A DNA stretch of 64,000 nt, from assembly GCA_026692845.1 (NCBI GenBank), contig JAPLNM010000143.1, positions 1 to 64,000 on the forward strand, given 5' to 3'. This document shows positions 54,419-62,669 of this stretch, in pieces. Source of the stretch: Planctomycetota bacterium (GTDB taxonomy: Bacteria > Planctomycetota > Planctomycetia > Pirellulales > Pirellulaceae). The translations under genes were made by a program, and so were the position numbers. Numbering within the stretch: the stretch's first letter is position 1; each line of letters begins with the position of its first letter. The notes beneath the pieces are model-generated. The model saw nothing but the letters and a program-made list of their open reading frames with translations. It had not been told where the DNA came from and did no database searches.

Positions 54419-55460
54419 TCGCAGTTTGAATATCCTCTAGGCCGTAACAGTTCTCGATCAGCTGGGCGAACGGGAAGTCTTGGTGATGTTTCGCCATGAA
54501 ATCGACGGCGGCCAGTAGGTCATGGCTCTGGTAGTTATGCACGCCGTGGATCGATAGTTGTTTGCGGACGATCGTTTCGAGGACAATCGGCGCGGGTTGG
54601 GAGGGGAAGACGGCCCCGACGAGGATGATACGTCCACCGGTACGAGCAAGGCGGAGGGCTTCGAGGGCACCGTCGTTGGTACCTGAGCATTCCAAGACAA
54701 CGTCAAAGCCATATGGGGTGACTGCGTCGTCAGGATCGAGGGTCAAGGTGTTGGGCTCGGCCGTATGCGTTGCACCGAATGGTTTGGCGAGTTGCCGACG
54801 ATGCGGGTTGCGTTCGATGCACACGACGGTCCTTGCGGGGCGTTCATTAGCAAACGCGCATGCGGTCAGACCGAGCATACCGGCGCCGACGACCAGGACC
54901 GTTTCTTGTTCGAGGAGGTTTGCGGTTCGGATCGCCGCAGCGATCGTCGCCGTTGCGCAGCTTAAGGGCCCAGCCGATCGCTCGTCGATTTGTTCTGGGA
55001 GTTTGACGATATGGGTTCCGGCCACGAGGGTGCAGTGGGAGGCAAACCCTCCGTGCCAAGCGCTGTCATTTTGGACCTGTTGATGTCCGTACTTGTATCC
55101 ATGGATGCATTTTTGGGGCAGATCGTGTTGGCAGAAGTAGCACTTACCGCAGTTGGCGACGATGGTCCATACGATGCGATCTTCGATTTGCAGGTGGTTT
55201 CCTGCCAGATCCGTGCGTGGAGCTAAGGGGCCGAATTGAACAATTTGGCCGACGATTTCGTGCCCTAGGATCGCCGGAGTGTGTGCGTGCCTTCGGCCGC
55301 AGATGGTATGGAGGTCGCTTCCGCAGATCGAGCACAGGAGGACTTTCACCAGGACCTCGGAGTTCCGAGGAGCACTCAGGGGTGCGGTTCGGATTTCCCA
55401 GGGAGAGTTAGGTCCATGAAACAAAGCAGCTTGGGATACCTCTTGTGATTCCTCTCTCAT
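54369..55460 (-). CDS. Zinc-dependent alcohol dehydrogenase, HpnZ-type (TIGR03366)
   Basis: A 363-residue MDR dehydrogenase. Catalytic zinc ligands: Cys46 in LLCSICGSDLH, with His67-Glu68 in GHEIVGQIV; structural zinc Cys104, 107, 110, 118 (CGKCYFCQHDLPQKC). The Rossmann fold is VLVVGAGMLGLTA. The segments CATATIAAA, VRKQLSIHGVHNYQSHDLLA and KYGHQ match my memory of TIGR03366, proposed for phosphonate catabolism, better than general alcohol dehydrogenases. No phosphonate genes are seen in this window, so the substrate stays open. The start begins MREESQEVSQ. It may form a pathway with the convergent DapA-family gene. Confidence 0.82.
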   Translation of the reverse strand: MREESQEVSQAALFHGPNSPWEIRTAPLSAPRNSEVLVKVLLCSICGSDLHTICGRRHAHTPAILGHEIVGQIVQFGPLAPRTDLAGNHLQIEDRIVWTIVANCGKCYFCQHDLPQKCIHGYKYGHQQVQNDSAWHGGFASHCTLVAGTHIVKLPEQIDERSAGPLSCATATIAAAIRTANLLEQETVLVVGAGMLGLTACAFANERPARTVVCIERNPHRRQLAKPFGATHTAEPNTLTLDPDDAVTPYGFDVVLECSGTNDGALEALRLARTGGRIILVGAVFPSQPAPIVLETIVRKQLSIHGVHNYQSHDLLAAVDFMAKHHQDFPFAQLIENCYGLEDIQTAINAALDPRNIRVAIRP

Positions 55461-55489
55461 CGGGCTTTCCTTGGGTTGTGTGGTTGCTT

Positions 55490-55553
55490 CGTGCTCGTGC
55501 TCGCAAGGAGTTCAGCATCGGCAAATAGGAGTTTGACCACGAGCACGAGCACG
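55490..55553. repeat. CGTGCT inverted repeat
   Basis: CGTGCTCGTGCTCG (55490-55503) and CGAGCACGAGCACG (55540-55553) form a perfect 14-bp inverted pair separated by 36 bp. It resembles the CGTACT element at 29245. Confidence 0.85.
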
Positions 55554-55654
55554 AGCTAAATCCCGCATGGACGGTTGATGGTTATTTGGATGGAGTGTGG
55601 GTTTATGGGGTTGTGGAAAATGGAAACAGGAGAAGATAGGCAGGGTAGGTAGAA

Positions 55655-55693
55655 ACGAAAAAACCGCTGAGAGCCGTAGGCCGCTCAGCGGTT
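55655..55693 (-). terminator. Rho-independent terminator of the histone-like gene
   Basis: AACCGCTGAG (55662-55671) pairs perfectly with CTCAGCGGTT (55684-55693) around a 12-nt loop; on the minus strand it is followed by six T. It lies 58 bp past the stop of the histone-like gene. Confidence 0.85.
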
Positions 55694-55751
55694 GCATGGA
55701 TTAAAAAGAGACTCTGAAAAATCAGGAGTCATTCTTAGAAGAGCAACGCGA

Positions 55752-55928
55752 TTACGAAGGGGTCTTCGTGGTGGTCTTCTTCACAGCAGCCTTCTTCTTG
55801 GCTACTTTCTTCTTGGTAGCAGCCTTCTTAGGAGCAGCAGCCTTCTTGGCAGCCTTCTTCTTGGCTACTTTCTTCGTTGCTACCTTCTTCGTTGCTACCT
55901 TCGTTGCTCCAGCTTTTTTCTTGGCCAC
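55752..55928 (-). CDS. Histone H1-like Lys/Ala-rich DNA-binding protein
   Basis: A 58-residue highly basic protein from a GTG at 55928 with GGAGG 8 bp upstream; the frame opens further to 55997 but without a ribosome-binding site. The sequence is almost only K, A, T and V: KKVATKK and KKAAKKA repeats with PKK motifs, like the C-terminal tail of histone H1 and chlamydial Hc1/Hc2 proteins. It should bind DNA without a fold and compact the nucleoid. The coding DNA is itself a set of 15-bp repeats. A strong terminator lies downstream. Confidence 0.88.
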   Translation of the reverse strand: MAKKKAGATKVATKKVATKKVAKKKAAKKAAAPKKAATKKKVAKKKAAVKKTTTKTPS

Positions 55929-56660
55929 GGTTGTGTCCTCCAATAAACCAAACACCATGGTTGTCGCGAAACCTTTCGTCCGAAGCAGCAGACTCAAGGG
56001 ATCGAACCCGACAACCGAAACAAAACGTCCTTCGCATCAAACCTTCGATCTGGTCGTAAGACCTGTCGATCCGTGACGGGATCGAATGTTTGAGCTATGG
56101 ACACCATAGTTGCAAGTAGTTGTATAAAACTCGAACTTGAATGCAACATCTTTTCGACAATTTTTCCACAAACATGAAACCATTTTTTCCGGGATCTTGA
56201 ACGTCTAAGCTTCTTTTGGCTTCGACGATTCAGCGCGCATCGAAAGGATTTCAAGAGACGATCTACCCTGCCTAAAGTCCTGTGGAAACCAACATCCCGT
56301 GTTTCTAGATTGTTTAAATATCGCAAGACAAGACGTTTGGTTTTGTGGACGCGAATGAGCGATTGCGGGATTTGCCAGTGGTGCCCAAACGTTCTTTTTT
56401 GTCAACGAAAATAAAGGGTCCAGGTGGTTCAGCCGTTCATTTTGGGGTAGCTCGTGTGGCTTGCTAGCCGAGGGGTCGCACTAACAAATCGATGCGCTGA
56501 AGCAAGGTGTCAGTCGCATCGGGTCGATGGCTTGACGCTGCGTCGATCGCGATGCAATGAGGGTTGCTAAAGCGAGTCATGTGCGTTGCTTGAATCGCTT
56601 TGCAATCGCTCGGGTATGGGGTGTTTAGGGGTCGAAAAATTTTTGATTTTTTTTCCGAAA
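55929..56660. other. 732-bp AT-richer intergenic region
   Basis: No convincing gene lies between the histone-like and site-2 protease genes. It contains two exact TTTTCCACA-type sites on opposite strands (56162-56170 here and 55612-55620 just outside) and near matches at 56281 and 56345. These resemble DnaA boxes but may be chance. The upstream region of the histone-like gene begins here and probably holds its promoter, which I could not place. Confidence 0.5.
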
Positions 56661-57488
56661 TCACCATCCAGGAGGGCCGCCAAAGCGTTGCATGGCTTGA
56701 ACGTTGTTCATCGCTAGGGATAGAAACAGCAGCGCGTTGATGGGGTTGCCGCTTTGGAAGAACCACCAAGCGACCAAGAATCCGACGCCAGCGCCGATGA
56801 TGTAGGCTTCGTTGTACCCATCGGTCCTGCGAAGGATAGCAGCGGTGTGTTGCACGACGTGACCACCGTCGAGTGGATAGACAGGAAGCAGGTTGAGCAA
56901 AGGCCACCAGATGCTCACGAGCACGTAGAAATTGAGCATTGAGTAAGTCCAGGGATTGCCGATGGTCAGCTCCCCTTGGGTCCATGGGTTGGCGATTCCC
57001 AGGGGCTTGAGCCGTTCCACGAGGTCCGCGGCACTCGGAACAAATACACCCATGGAGTAGGCGATCGCTGCGACAAGGATTGCCGATGCGAACTGCAGCA
57101 GTGGTCCAGCAAGGGAGATCACGATGTGGTCGATGTGTTGCAAGCGACGTCGAGACCCTGCGCGATTGAAGGAGAAGCCTGCGGTGGGGATCGCCAAGCC
57201 CCCCATGTGGTAGAGAACGATTTGCGATTCGATCCCGTAGTATCGAAATGCCAGGGCATGTCCGAGTTCGTGGATCAGGACCGAGACCAACACCGATCCG
57301 ACCCATATGGCTAGCAGCGGCGCGATGCCGGGGGATTGGCCGATACGCGAGAAGAGTTGGTTGGCGTTCATCGCAATGCTATAGCCCAGTGCGGCGGTGA
57401 TGAGCCAGAAAAGCCAAGTCACGCGTATGGGGAATCCGAACAGATAGAATCGCCAATCGTATTGGCTCGGTGGTGGTTCGCCGATCAT
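56661..57488 (-). CDS. Site-2 protease family membrane metalloprotease (M50)
   Basis: A 275-residue integral membrane protein with about six helices. Zinc ligands are HELGH (near residue 74) and the Asp in NLLPVYPLDGGHV (family NxxPxxPLDG), both conserved. The N-terminus (SQYDWRFYLFGFPIRVTWLF) is typical of short M50 proteins without PDZ domains. It probably cleaves a membrane-anchored regulator. It is the last gene of a minus-strand run whose upstream neighbours encode an aminotransferase and CoaD. Confidence 0.93.
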   Translation of the reverse strand: MIGEPPPSQYDWRFYLFGFPIRVTWLFWLITAALGYSIAMNANQLFSRIGQSPGIAPLLAIWVGSVLVSVLIHELGHALAFRYYGIESQIVLYHMGGLAIPTAGFSFNRAGSRRRLQHIDHIVISLAGPLLQFASAILVAAIAYSMGVFVPSAADLVERLKPLGIANPWTQGELTIGNPWTYSMLNFYVLVSIWWPLLNLLPVYPLDGGHVVQHTAAILRRTDGYNEAYIIGAGVGFLVAWWFFQSGNPINALLFLSLAMNNVQAMQRFGGPPGW

Positions 57489-57518
57489 TGTTTTTTGGGT
57501 GTCCTTTGGTTTAGGTGG

Positions 57519-58853
57519 CTATCCGAGATTGCATCCTGAGTCCATCGATTTGTCGATGGCTTGGAGGATGTTTTGAGCAGCCATCTCGAGGGTGGCTTTT
57601 GGGATCAGGAGCGAGGGGATCGTGGCAATCCGGTTTCGTTTGGGGCCGGTCAGGTGGACTAAGACACCTTGGTCGGCGAGTCTCTTCACGACTTGGGAAG
57701 CGATGGCAGTTCCGCCATGCGGAAGGTTCTCGAAGCTTACACAGCAGGCCAGTCCGGTGCCGAGGGTGATGAGTGGATGGGGAAGTCGGGTGCTTAGGAG
57801 ATTACGAAAAAACTCCCCCTTGCGTTCAATATCCCATTGGAGATTGGGTGTTTGGAGGATTTGGAGTGTTTCGAGAGCCACACGGCAGGCCACTGGATAG
57901 GCGGCGAAGGTTTCCGACTCGAGTCCTGACTCGAGCGCATCGATCCAGTCGTCGGGTCCGACGACTGCAGCCATCGGTAGGATCCCTCCACCGAGGGACT
58001 TTCCCAGTACTAGCAAATCGGGCTCCCAGCCTTGGCCTTTGCACATGAACAGGGGGCCTGTTCGTCGGAGTCCCATCTGGATTTCGTCGGACACGATAGC
58101 CAGACCGTAGCTTCGAGCCAGTGCGACGAGCTGCTGCATGAACATCGCAGGTGCGAAGTAATAGCCTCGGGCGCCGATGGCCGGTTCAACAAATAGGATC
58201 GAGGCTCGAGCCTGGAGGTTCTCAAACGTCTGCCTTGCTTGTTCGAGGGCCCGATGGCACTCGGAGCATAAGGCATCTTGGTCAGCATTATCGCCCGAAG
58301 CTTGAGCCAGAATGGATGCACACAGGCCATGCAGGTGGCGAGGAAAGGGGATCGTCGCGTGGGCTTTGGCCTGGCGATGCGGGCCGATCGCCTCGGAGCG
58401 TTCGGTATCGCTGAGGTAGGCCGTCGCAAGCGAGCGTCCGTGGTAGGCCAGGTCGAAACCGATGGTGCTTCCTGGTCGTTTGGCGTAGGCGAGTTTCCAA
58501 GCGATCTCGATGGCTCTTGCTCCACTGACGGTCAGCCACACTTTGGAATGCCCTTGGGGCAGCATGTTTGCTGACGCGTTTTGGTCCCAGAGGCTCCCGA
58601 GGGTCTCTTCGAGTTCAGATCGCAGTTGGGATTGCCCTGCGTGAGCCCAGGTCAATTCAGAGATTTGCTCGCACATTGCGGCCGTAAGACCTGGGTGTGC
58701 GTGTCCGAGGTTGCAAGCCGAGTAACCGCAGATCAGATCCAGGTACTTCTTGCCTTGATCGTCCCAGACATATTCCCCTTGGCTGCGCAGGAAGACCAGC
58801 TGGCTCAGTGGGTCATAGCTCCGTTGGCTTCCGCGTGGGCGTCTAGGATTCAT
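57519..58853 (-). CDS. Class-III PLP-dependent aminotransferase
   Basis: A 444-residue enzyme of the ornithine/acetylornithine aminotransferase superfamily. Conserved parts: FLRSQGEYVWDDQGKKYLDL, CNLGHAHPGLTAAM, YHGRSLATAYLSDTER, LFVEPAIGARGYYFAPAMFM, AIVSDEIQMGLRRTG and the PLP Lys in LVLGKSLGGGILPMAAVVG. The Asp of SDE binds the pyridinium nitrogen. Substrate unclear. The start (58853) lies 10 bp inside the CoaD gene, so the two are translationally coupled. Confidence 0.92.
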   Translation of the reverse strand: MNPRRPRGSQRSYDPLSQLVFLRSQGEYVWDDQGKKYLDLICGYSACNLGHAHPGLTAAMCEQISELTWAHAGQSQLRSELEETLGSLWDQNASANMLPQGHSKVWLTVSGARAIEIAWKLAYAKRPGSTIGFDLAYHGRSLATAYLSDTERSEAIGPHRQAKAHATIPFPRHLHGLCASILAQASGDNADQDALCSECHRALEQARQTFENLQARASILFVEPAIGARGYYFAPAMFMQQLVALARSYGLAIVSDEIQMGLRRTGPLFMCKGQGWEPDLLVLGKSLGGGILPMAAVVGPDDWIDALESGLESETFAAYPVACRVALETLQILQTPNLQWDIERKGEFFRNLLSTRLPHPLITLGTGLACCVSFENLPHGGTAIASQVVKRLADQGVLVHLTGPKRNRIATIPSLLIPKATLEMAAQNILQAIDKSMDSGCNLG

Positions 58854-59361
58854 CCTTGGTAGAAACTTTTACCCGTTCGAGCAGGGGTTGGATGATGGCA
58901 GCAGGGACAAATTTCTCCAAGGAACGTCCGTGTCCGAGGCTGGCGATTTGTTTGATCAGGCTACTCGAGACGTGGACGAATTCCTCATCGGCCATGAGGA
59001 AAACGGTTTCAAGCTCCGCATCGAGTTGGCGATTGGCCATCATCATGGTGAATTCGCCAGCGATGTCCGTCAGGGGCCTTACGCCCCGGACCATGACTTT
59101 GGCTCCTAGCTTGCGAACGAAGTCGACGGCCAGTCCATCGAAGGAGCAGACCGAGACGTTCGGTAGGTGCTCGGTGACTTTCTCGACAAGCCTTAAGCGT
59201 TCCTCGATTTCAAAAAGAGGTTTTTTTTCTTGGTTGACACCGATGCCGATGACCAGATGGTCAAACAGGACGCAGGAGCGTTCGATGATGTGCAGGTGTC
59301 CAAGCGTGACCGGATCGAACGAACCGGTGTAGACCGCTTTTCGAGCAGAGAGTTTGGTCAT
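58843..59361 (-). CDS. coaD: Phosphopantetheine adenylyltransferase (CoaD)
   Basis: A 172-residue cytidylyltransferase-fold enzyme that adenylates 4'-phosphopantetheine in CoA synthesis. The signature is AVYTGSFDPVTLGHLHII (TxGH), with VMVRGVRPLTD, FTMMMANRQL and VSSSLIKQIASLG, all typical of CoaD. Length is usual (~160). The next gene, an aminotransferase, starts before this one ends; a four-helix membrane protein gene lies 13 bp upstream. Confidence 0.97.
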   Translation of the reverse strand: MTKLSARKAVYTGSFDPVTLGHLHIIERSCVLFDHLVIGIGVNQEKKPLFEIEERLRLVEKVTEHLPNVSVCSFDGLAVDFVRKLGAKVMVRGVRPLTDIAGEFTMMMANRQLDAELETVFLMADEEFVHVSSSLIKQIASLGHGRSLEKFVPAAIIQPLLERVKVSTKDES

Positions 59362-59374
59362 GGAGGGCTCTGGG

Positions 59375-60001
59375 CTAGCTCGACAAGCGATCCAAGGTGG
59401 TAGGCTTGCGAAGTTGAAGAAATGCGAACAGGTAGGCCAAGAACGTTGCGATCAGTGTTACGCCGGAGCAGCCGATCAACGCATAGTTTGCGATTTGCAT
59501 GATCATATCGAGATCCTCCCCTTGCATTTTGCCCTTGGTTTGCTGTTCTTGGGCTTGCAATATCCCCGATTTAATACTCTCCATGATCTGGGGAGTCAGT
59601 ATGTAGGTCAGGATTCCGCGCGGGATCGTCAGCAGCCCCAAGGCGAGGGCTAGCCACGCGAGGTACACGGCGGCAAAACGTTTGCGCTGCAGAACCATGA
59701 TGCTCAGTGCGACCAAGGGGATCGAGATCAAAAGGTCAAAGATGCTCATGCCAATTTGAATCGCATTGAGCTTCATCGGCGTCGGCGCATTGACGCCAGG
59801 GGGTGGATCGATCGGCTGCGCAGGGGCGTTGGCCATGGAAGCTAGCGAAACAAGTAGCCCGATGATCCCCATCAATCCTGCGAGTCCAAGGATGAGCATC
59901 AGGATCGTCGCGATCATGGTCGCAGTCGAGAGGCCTTTGGGCCCTCCGAGGGCCTCGGTCTGGTTTGGTTCTATCGAGGCGTCGGAAGTATAGGGGTTCA
60001 T
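59375..60001 (-). CDS. Membrane protein with four helices
   Basis: A 208-residue protein with helices at about 25-60 (MIATILMLILGLAGLMGIIG), 80-100, 108-135 and 175-205. N-terminal residues 1-23 are acidic and polar. Between helices 1 and 2 lies a Pro-rich loop (APAQPIDPPPGVNAPTPM). No recognised family. It lies 13 bp upstream of CoaD and is in the same operon; a role there is unclear. Confidence 0.75.
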   Translation of the reverse strand: MNPYTSDASIEPNQTEALGGPKGLSTATMIATILMLILGLAGLMGIIGLLVSLASMANAPAQPIDPPPGVNAPTPMKLNAIQIGMSIFDLLISIPLVALSIMVLQRKRFAAVYLAWLALALGLLTIPRGILTYILTPQIMESIKSGILQAQEQQTKGKMQGEDLDMIMQIANYALIGCSGVTLIATFLAYLFAFLQLRKPTTLDRLSS

Positions 60002-60067
60002 GGCTCTTTGAAATTCGGTAGGCGTTTAAAGCACTAGACGTAGAGTGCGTTAAGAAAGATCTGAATT

Positions 60068-61321
60068 TTAGTCGATGCCGCCGGAGATTTGTAGCCAATT
60101 GGGATTTTCCTCTGCATGCTCGGCGATTTCTTCCCAAATCGAAAGGCGGTTTCGCAAGGGTTCCCAATTCCATGCTTGACGCGCATTTCTCGCATCGAGC
60201 ACGATCCAAGGTGCATCGAAGGGGCGGGGTTGGTCGATGCGTTGGAGGTTACAGACCGGTCCAAATCGTTCTGAGCCCCAGCGTCGGGCGCACCATTCGT
60301 GGAGTTCCTGCAGCGAGAAAGCCGATTCGATCCCTCCCGAGACGTTCACGGTAATGGGCTTGGGCGGATCCGATGATCGGGCTTGCCCGCCGTGCTGGGT
60401 TGCAAGCCGCTGCGTTTCAAGAATTTGCAGATGGATCAGTCTAGCGAGGTCCTCGGGATGCAAGCAGTCGCGGACCTGGGCGCCTGTGCCTTGGAAACCG
60501 AACATGCGCAGTGGATGTCGGTAAAGATACCGGTGCATCCAATAGGTGATGATGCCTTGGTCCGCTTTGCCGAACTGGCCTGCTCCGGCCAGGATCCCGC
60601 AGCGGTTGATCCACAGGGGGAAATCAAATGCGTTTGAATATTCTTTGGCCAACCATTCCGAAGCAAGCTTGGTTGTTCCATAGAGGGACAAAGGGGGCTC
60701 AATGCTGAAGCTCTCACGGATGCCGTGGCGGCTTAGGCCTGGAATGCGGTTTTCCGATTCGATGCGATCCCAATCGATCAACAGCGAGGAGTTTTCGATC
60801 CGGCAGGCGAGGCTCGCAAGTTCTCGGATCGAGTAGACGCGCGAGGAGCTCACAAGGACCATACCGGCGCGATGCCGTTTGCAGTACTCCAGAAGATGGA
60901 TCGTGCTGCCGAGGTTATGATCGACAAGCCGCTGCGAGGGGCTTTCATTTTTTTCCGACAAGTCGATGCCAGCAGGGCCAATGCCAGCAAGAACGCTCGG
61001 GTTGGCCGCACAGTCGATGACCCAGTCGCAGGCCGGGAGTGACTCGACGAAATCTCGGTCGCGAAGATCTCCGATAACAACCTCGGCCCCTAAACATTCC
61101 AGCGACGCGCGATTTGTCTGGCTGCCGGCCCTCATGAGATTATCGACCAGCGTCAGCCTCAAGCTTGACCTGAAGGACCCTTGGGAGGCGGAACCAGCGT
61201 CGAGCTCTTCGGAGTGAAATCGTTCGGAGAGAAATCGTTCGGAGAGAAATCGTTCGGAGAGAAACCATCTCGCGATCGCCGAGCCGACAAAGCCACAGCC
61301 GCCGGTGATGAGCAAGTGCAT
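60068..61321 (-). CDS. NAD-dependent nucleotide-sugar epimerase/dehydratase (CDP-paratose 2-epimerase-like)
   Basis: A 417-residue SDR enzyme. The dinucleotide motif is LITGGCGFVGSA, catalytic YGTTK (YxxxK with upstream SSSRVYS Ser), and the C-terminal part (AGQFGKADQGIITYWMHRYL, RMFGFQGTGAQVRDCLHPED) resembles CDP-paratose 2-epimerases. Residues 20-36 consist of a FLSER pentapeptide repeated three times from a 15-bp array, which lengthens the first helix beyond family norm. The substrate is not certain. Ends with SGGID; the four-helix membrane protein gene follows 66 bp downstream. Confidence 0.88.
   Translation of the reverse strand: MHLLITGGCGFVGSAIARWFLSERFLSERFLSERFHSEELDAGSASQGSFRSSLRLTLVDNLMRAGSQTNRASLECLGAEVVIGDLRDRDFVESLPACDWVIDCAANPSVLAGIGPAGIDLSEKNESPSQRLVDHNLGSTIHLLEYCKRHRAGMVLVSSSRVYSIRELASLACRIENSSLLIDWDRIESENRIPGLSRHGIRESFSIEPPLSLYGTTKLASEWLAKEYSNAFDFPLWINRCGILAGAGQFGKADQGIITYWMHRYLYRHPLRMFGFQGTGAQVRDCLHPEDLARLIHLQILETQRLATQHGGQARSSDPPKPITVNVSGGIESAFSLQELHEWCARRWGSERFGPVCNLQRIDQPRPFDAPWIVLDARNARQAWNWEPLRNRLSIWEEIAEHAEENPNWLQISGGID
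61216..61260. repeat. 15-bp tandem repeat, three perfect copies
   Basis: GAAATCGTTCGGAGA three times without a mismatch, inside the epimerase gene near its start codon. Confidence 0.95.
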
Positions 61322-61429
61322 GGTGATCGGCTTAAGGAGAGGCTCTGCGTCGGGAGACCCCGCTTTGAGAAGGGCCCGCGTCGGGGGATTATTTCGCGGC
61401 TAGCCCTGGGATCCTCGCCTTAGGATGCC

Positions 61430-61609
61430 TTAGGAGGAAACCTTCCAATTGGCAAGCAATTGTTCAGCCCCTGGGCTCAAGCGACGGACTTTGGCAACGA
61501 TCACGGCCTTCTCGGACTTGCTGGCTTTCTCTAAGCGTTTCTTTAGGAGAATTAGCTTTGCCTTGCGCTGTCTTCGTCGACGCAATTCGGTGGGTCGTTC
61601 GTTGGCCAT
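61430..61609 (-). CDS. Small basic protein (possibly DUF6800)
   Basis: A 59-residue protein from the ATG at 61609 (AAAGGA 7 bp upstream); the frame extends upstream without a ribosome-binding site. The sequence (ELRRRRQRKAKLILLKKRLE, ending in SPGAEQLLANW) is very basic and resembles the small planctomycete DUF6800 family, by memory. It may bind RNA or DNA. It precedes the epimerase gene by 108 bp on the same strand. Confidence 0.65.
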   Translation of the reverse strand: MANERPTELRRRRQRKAKLILLKKRLEKASKSEKAVIVAKVRRLSPGAEQLLANWKVSS

Positions 61610-61808
61610 GATGAATCCTTTGGAATTTGGAGGGAGTGGGGTTGTTTTGGAAAGCGAAACGATAGCCGAAGCTTCATTTTTCGTCAATCTTGGACCTGTT
61701 CGACTCGGGTTGCTTATGGCAAGATATCCGTCCCCGGGAAAAGCCTTATCTCACGCGATCTTACGACTTGGAAATTCTTAGCATAGGCAGACAGAGCCCC
61801 AGGCGACC

Positions 61809-62669
61809 ATGAACCCATCGGAAAACACGGATTCGGCAGGAAACACGGAATCGGCAGGAAACACGGATTCGGCAGAAATCTCGGCTCGAAATGCAGGATC
61901 TGTAAGGGGAGCTACGGCCATTGTCATGGCTGCTGGGAAAGGGACCCGAATGAAGAGCGAGTTGCCCAAAGTCCTTTTTCCAGTGCTTGGGCGCCCGATG
62001 ATTCATTGGGTGCTCGATGCTTTGGAGCAGGTCGCGGTGACTCGGGTTTTGGTCGTCGTAGGCTATCGGCACGAGGACGTCCGACGAGAACTTCAGGGAC
62101 GCAAGAATATTGAGTTTGTGTTGCAAGAGCAGCAGTTGGGAACCGGGCATGCCGTGCAGATGTGCGTCCCATCGCTTATTCTAGACCAGGCCGATTTGGA
62201 TCGTCCTGTGATGGTCGTCGCAGGCGATTCGCCACTGGTTCAGTCTTCGTCGCTGAGTGCATTGCTCGAAGCCTTCGGCCTTGGGGATTACTCCTGCTTG
62301 CTCGGCACACTGATCAAATCCGATCCGCAGGGACTCGGCCGTATCGTTCGGGATGCAGCGGGCAGCTTTGAAAGGATCGTCGAGCAAAAAGACGCTTCGG
62401 CAAACGAGTTGCAGATCCAAGAGGTCAACATGAGCACGTATCTGTTCAAGCAGAATCGGCTGATTTGGGCTCTAGAGCGCCTTGGGAACAACAACGCCCA
62501 AGGGGAGTACTACTTAACGGACTGCCCGGCACTGCTTAAGCAACATGGGGAACGGGTCGATGCGCTAGCGGCGCTGAAGGCTTGTGAAGCCCTAAGCATC
62601 AACACCATCGACGAGCTTGAAAAGGTTGAGGACAAGATGAAAGAGCTAGGCTATCGATGCAAGAGTTAA
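61809..62669 (+). CDS. glmU: GlmU-like nucleotidyltransferase, single domain
   Basis: A 286-residue protein with the N-acetylglucosamine-1-phosphate uridylyltransferase domain only: IVMAAGKGTRMKSELPKVLF, RPMIHWVLDAL, QLGTGHAVQM, VVAGDSPLV, EVNMSTYLFK and GEYYLTDCPALL. The C-terminal left-handed beta-helix acetyltransferase of bifunctional GlmU (~450 residues) is absent. Thus it may make UDP-GlcNAc from pre-formed GlcNAc-1-P, or act on another sugar. Its first 28 residues contain NTDSAG repeats from an 18-bp array. It overlaps prs by 13 bp. Confidence 0.88.
   Translation: MNPSENTDSAGNTESAGNTDSAEISARNAGSVRGATAIVMAAGKGTRMKSELPKVLFPVLGRPMIHWVLDALEQVAVTRVLVVVGYRHEDVRRELQGRKNIEFVLQEQQLGTGHAVQMCVPSLILDQADLDRPVMVVAGDSPLVQSSSLSALLEAFGLGDYSCLLGTLIKSDPQGLGRIVRDAAGSFERIVEQKDASANELQIQEVNMSTYLFKQNRLIWALERLGNNNAQGEYYLTDCPALLKQHGERVDALAALKACEALSINTIDELEKVEDKMKELGYRCKS
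61821..61874 (+). repeat. 18-bp tandem repeat, three copies
   Basis: GGAAACACGGATTCGGCA-type units, three copies, encode the GNTDSA hexapeptide at the N-terminus of the GlmU-like protein. Confidence 0.92.

Noticed and set aside
56464-57306. Long minus-strand frame across the site-2 protease gene
   Set aside because: It overlaps the M50 gene in another frame, is Arg/Pro-rich without domains and lacks a ribosome-binding site.
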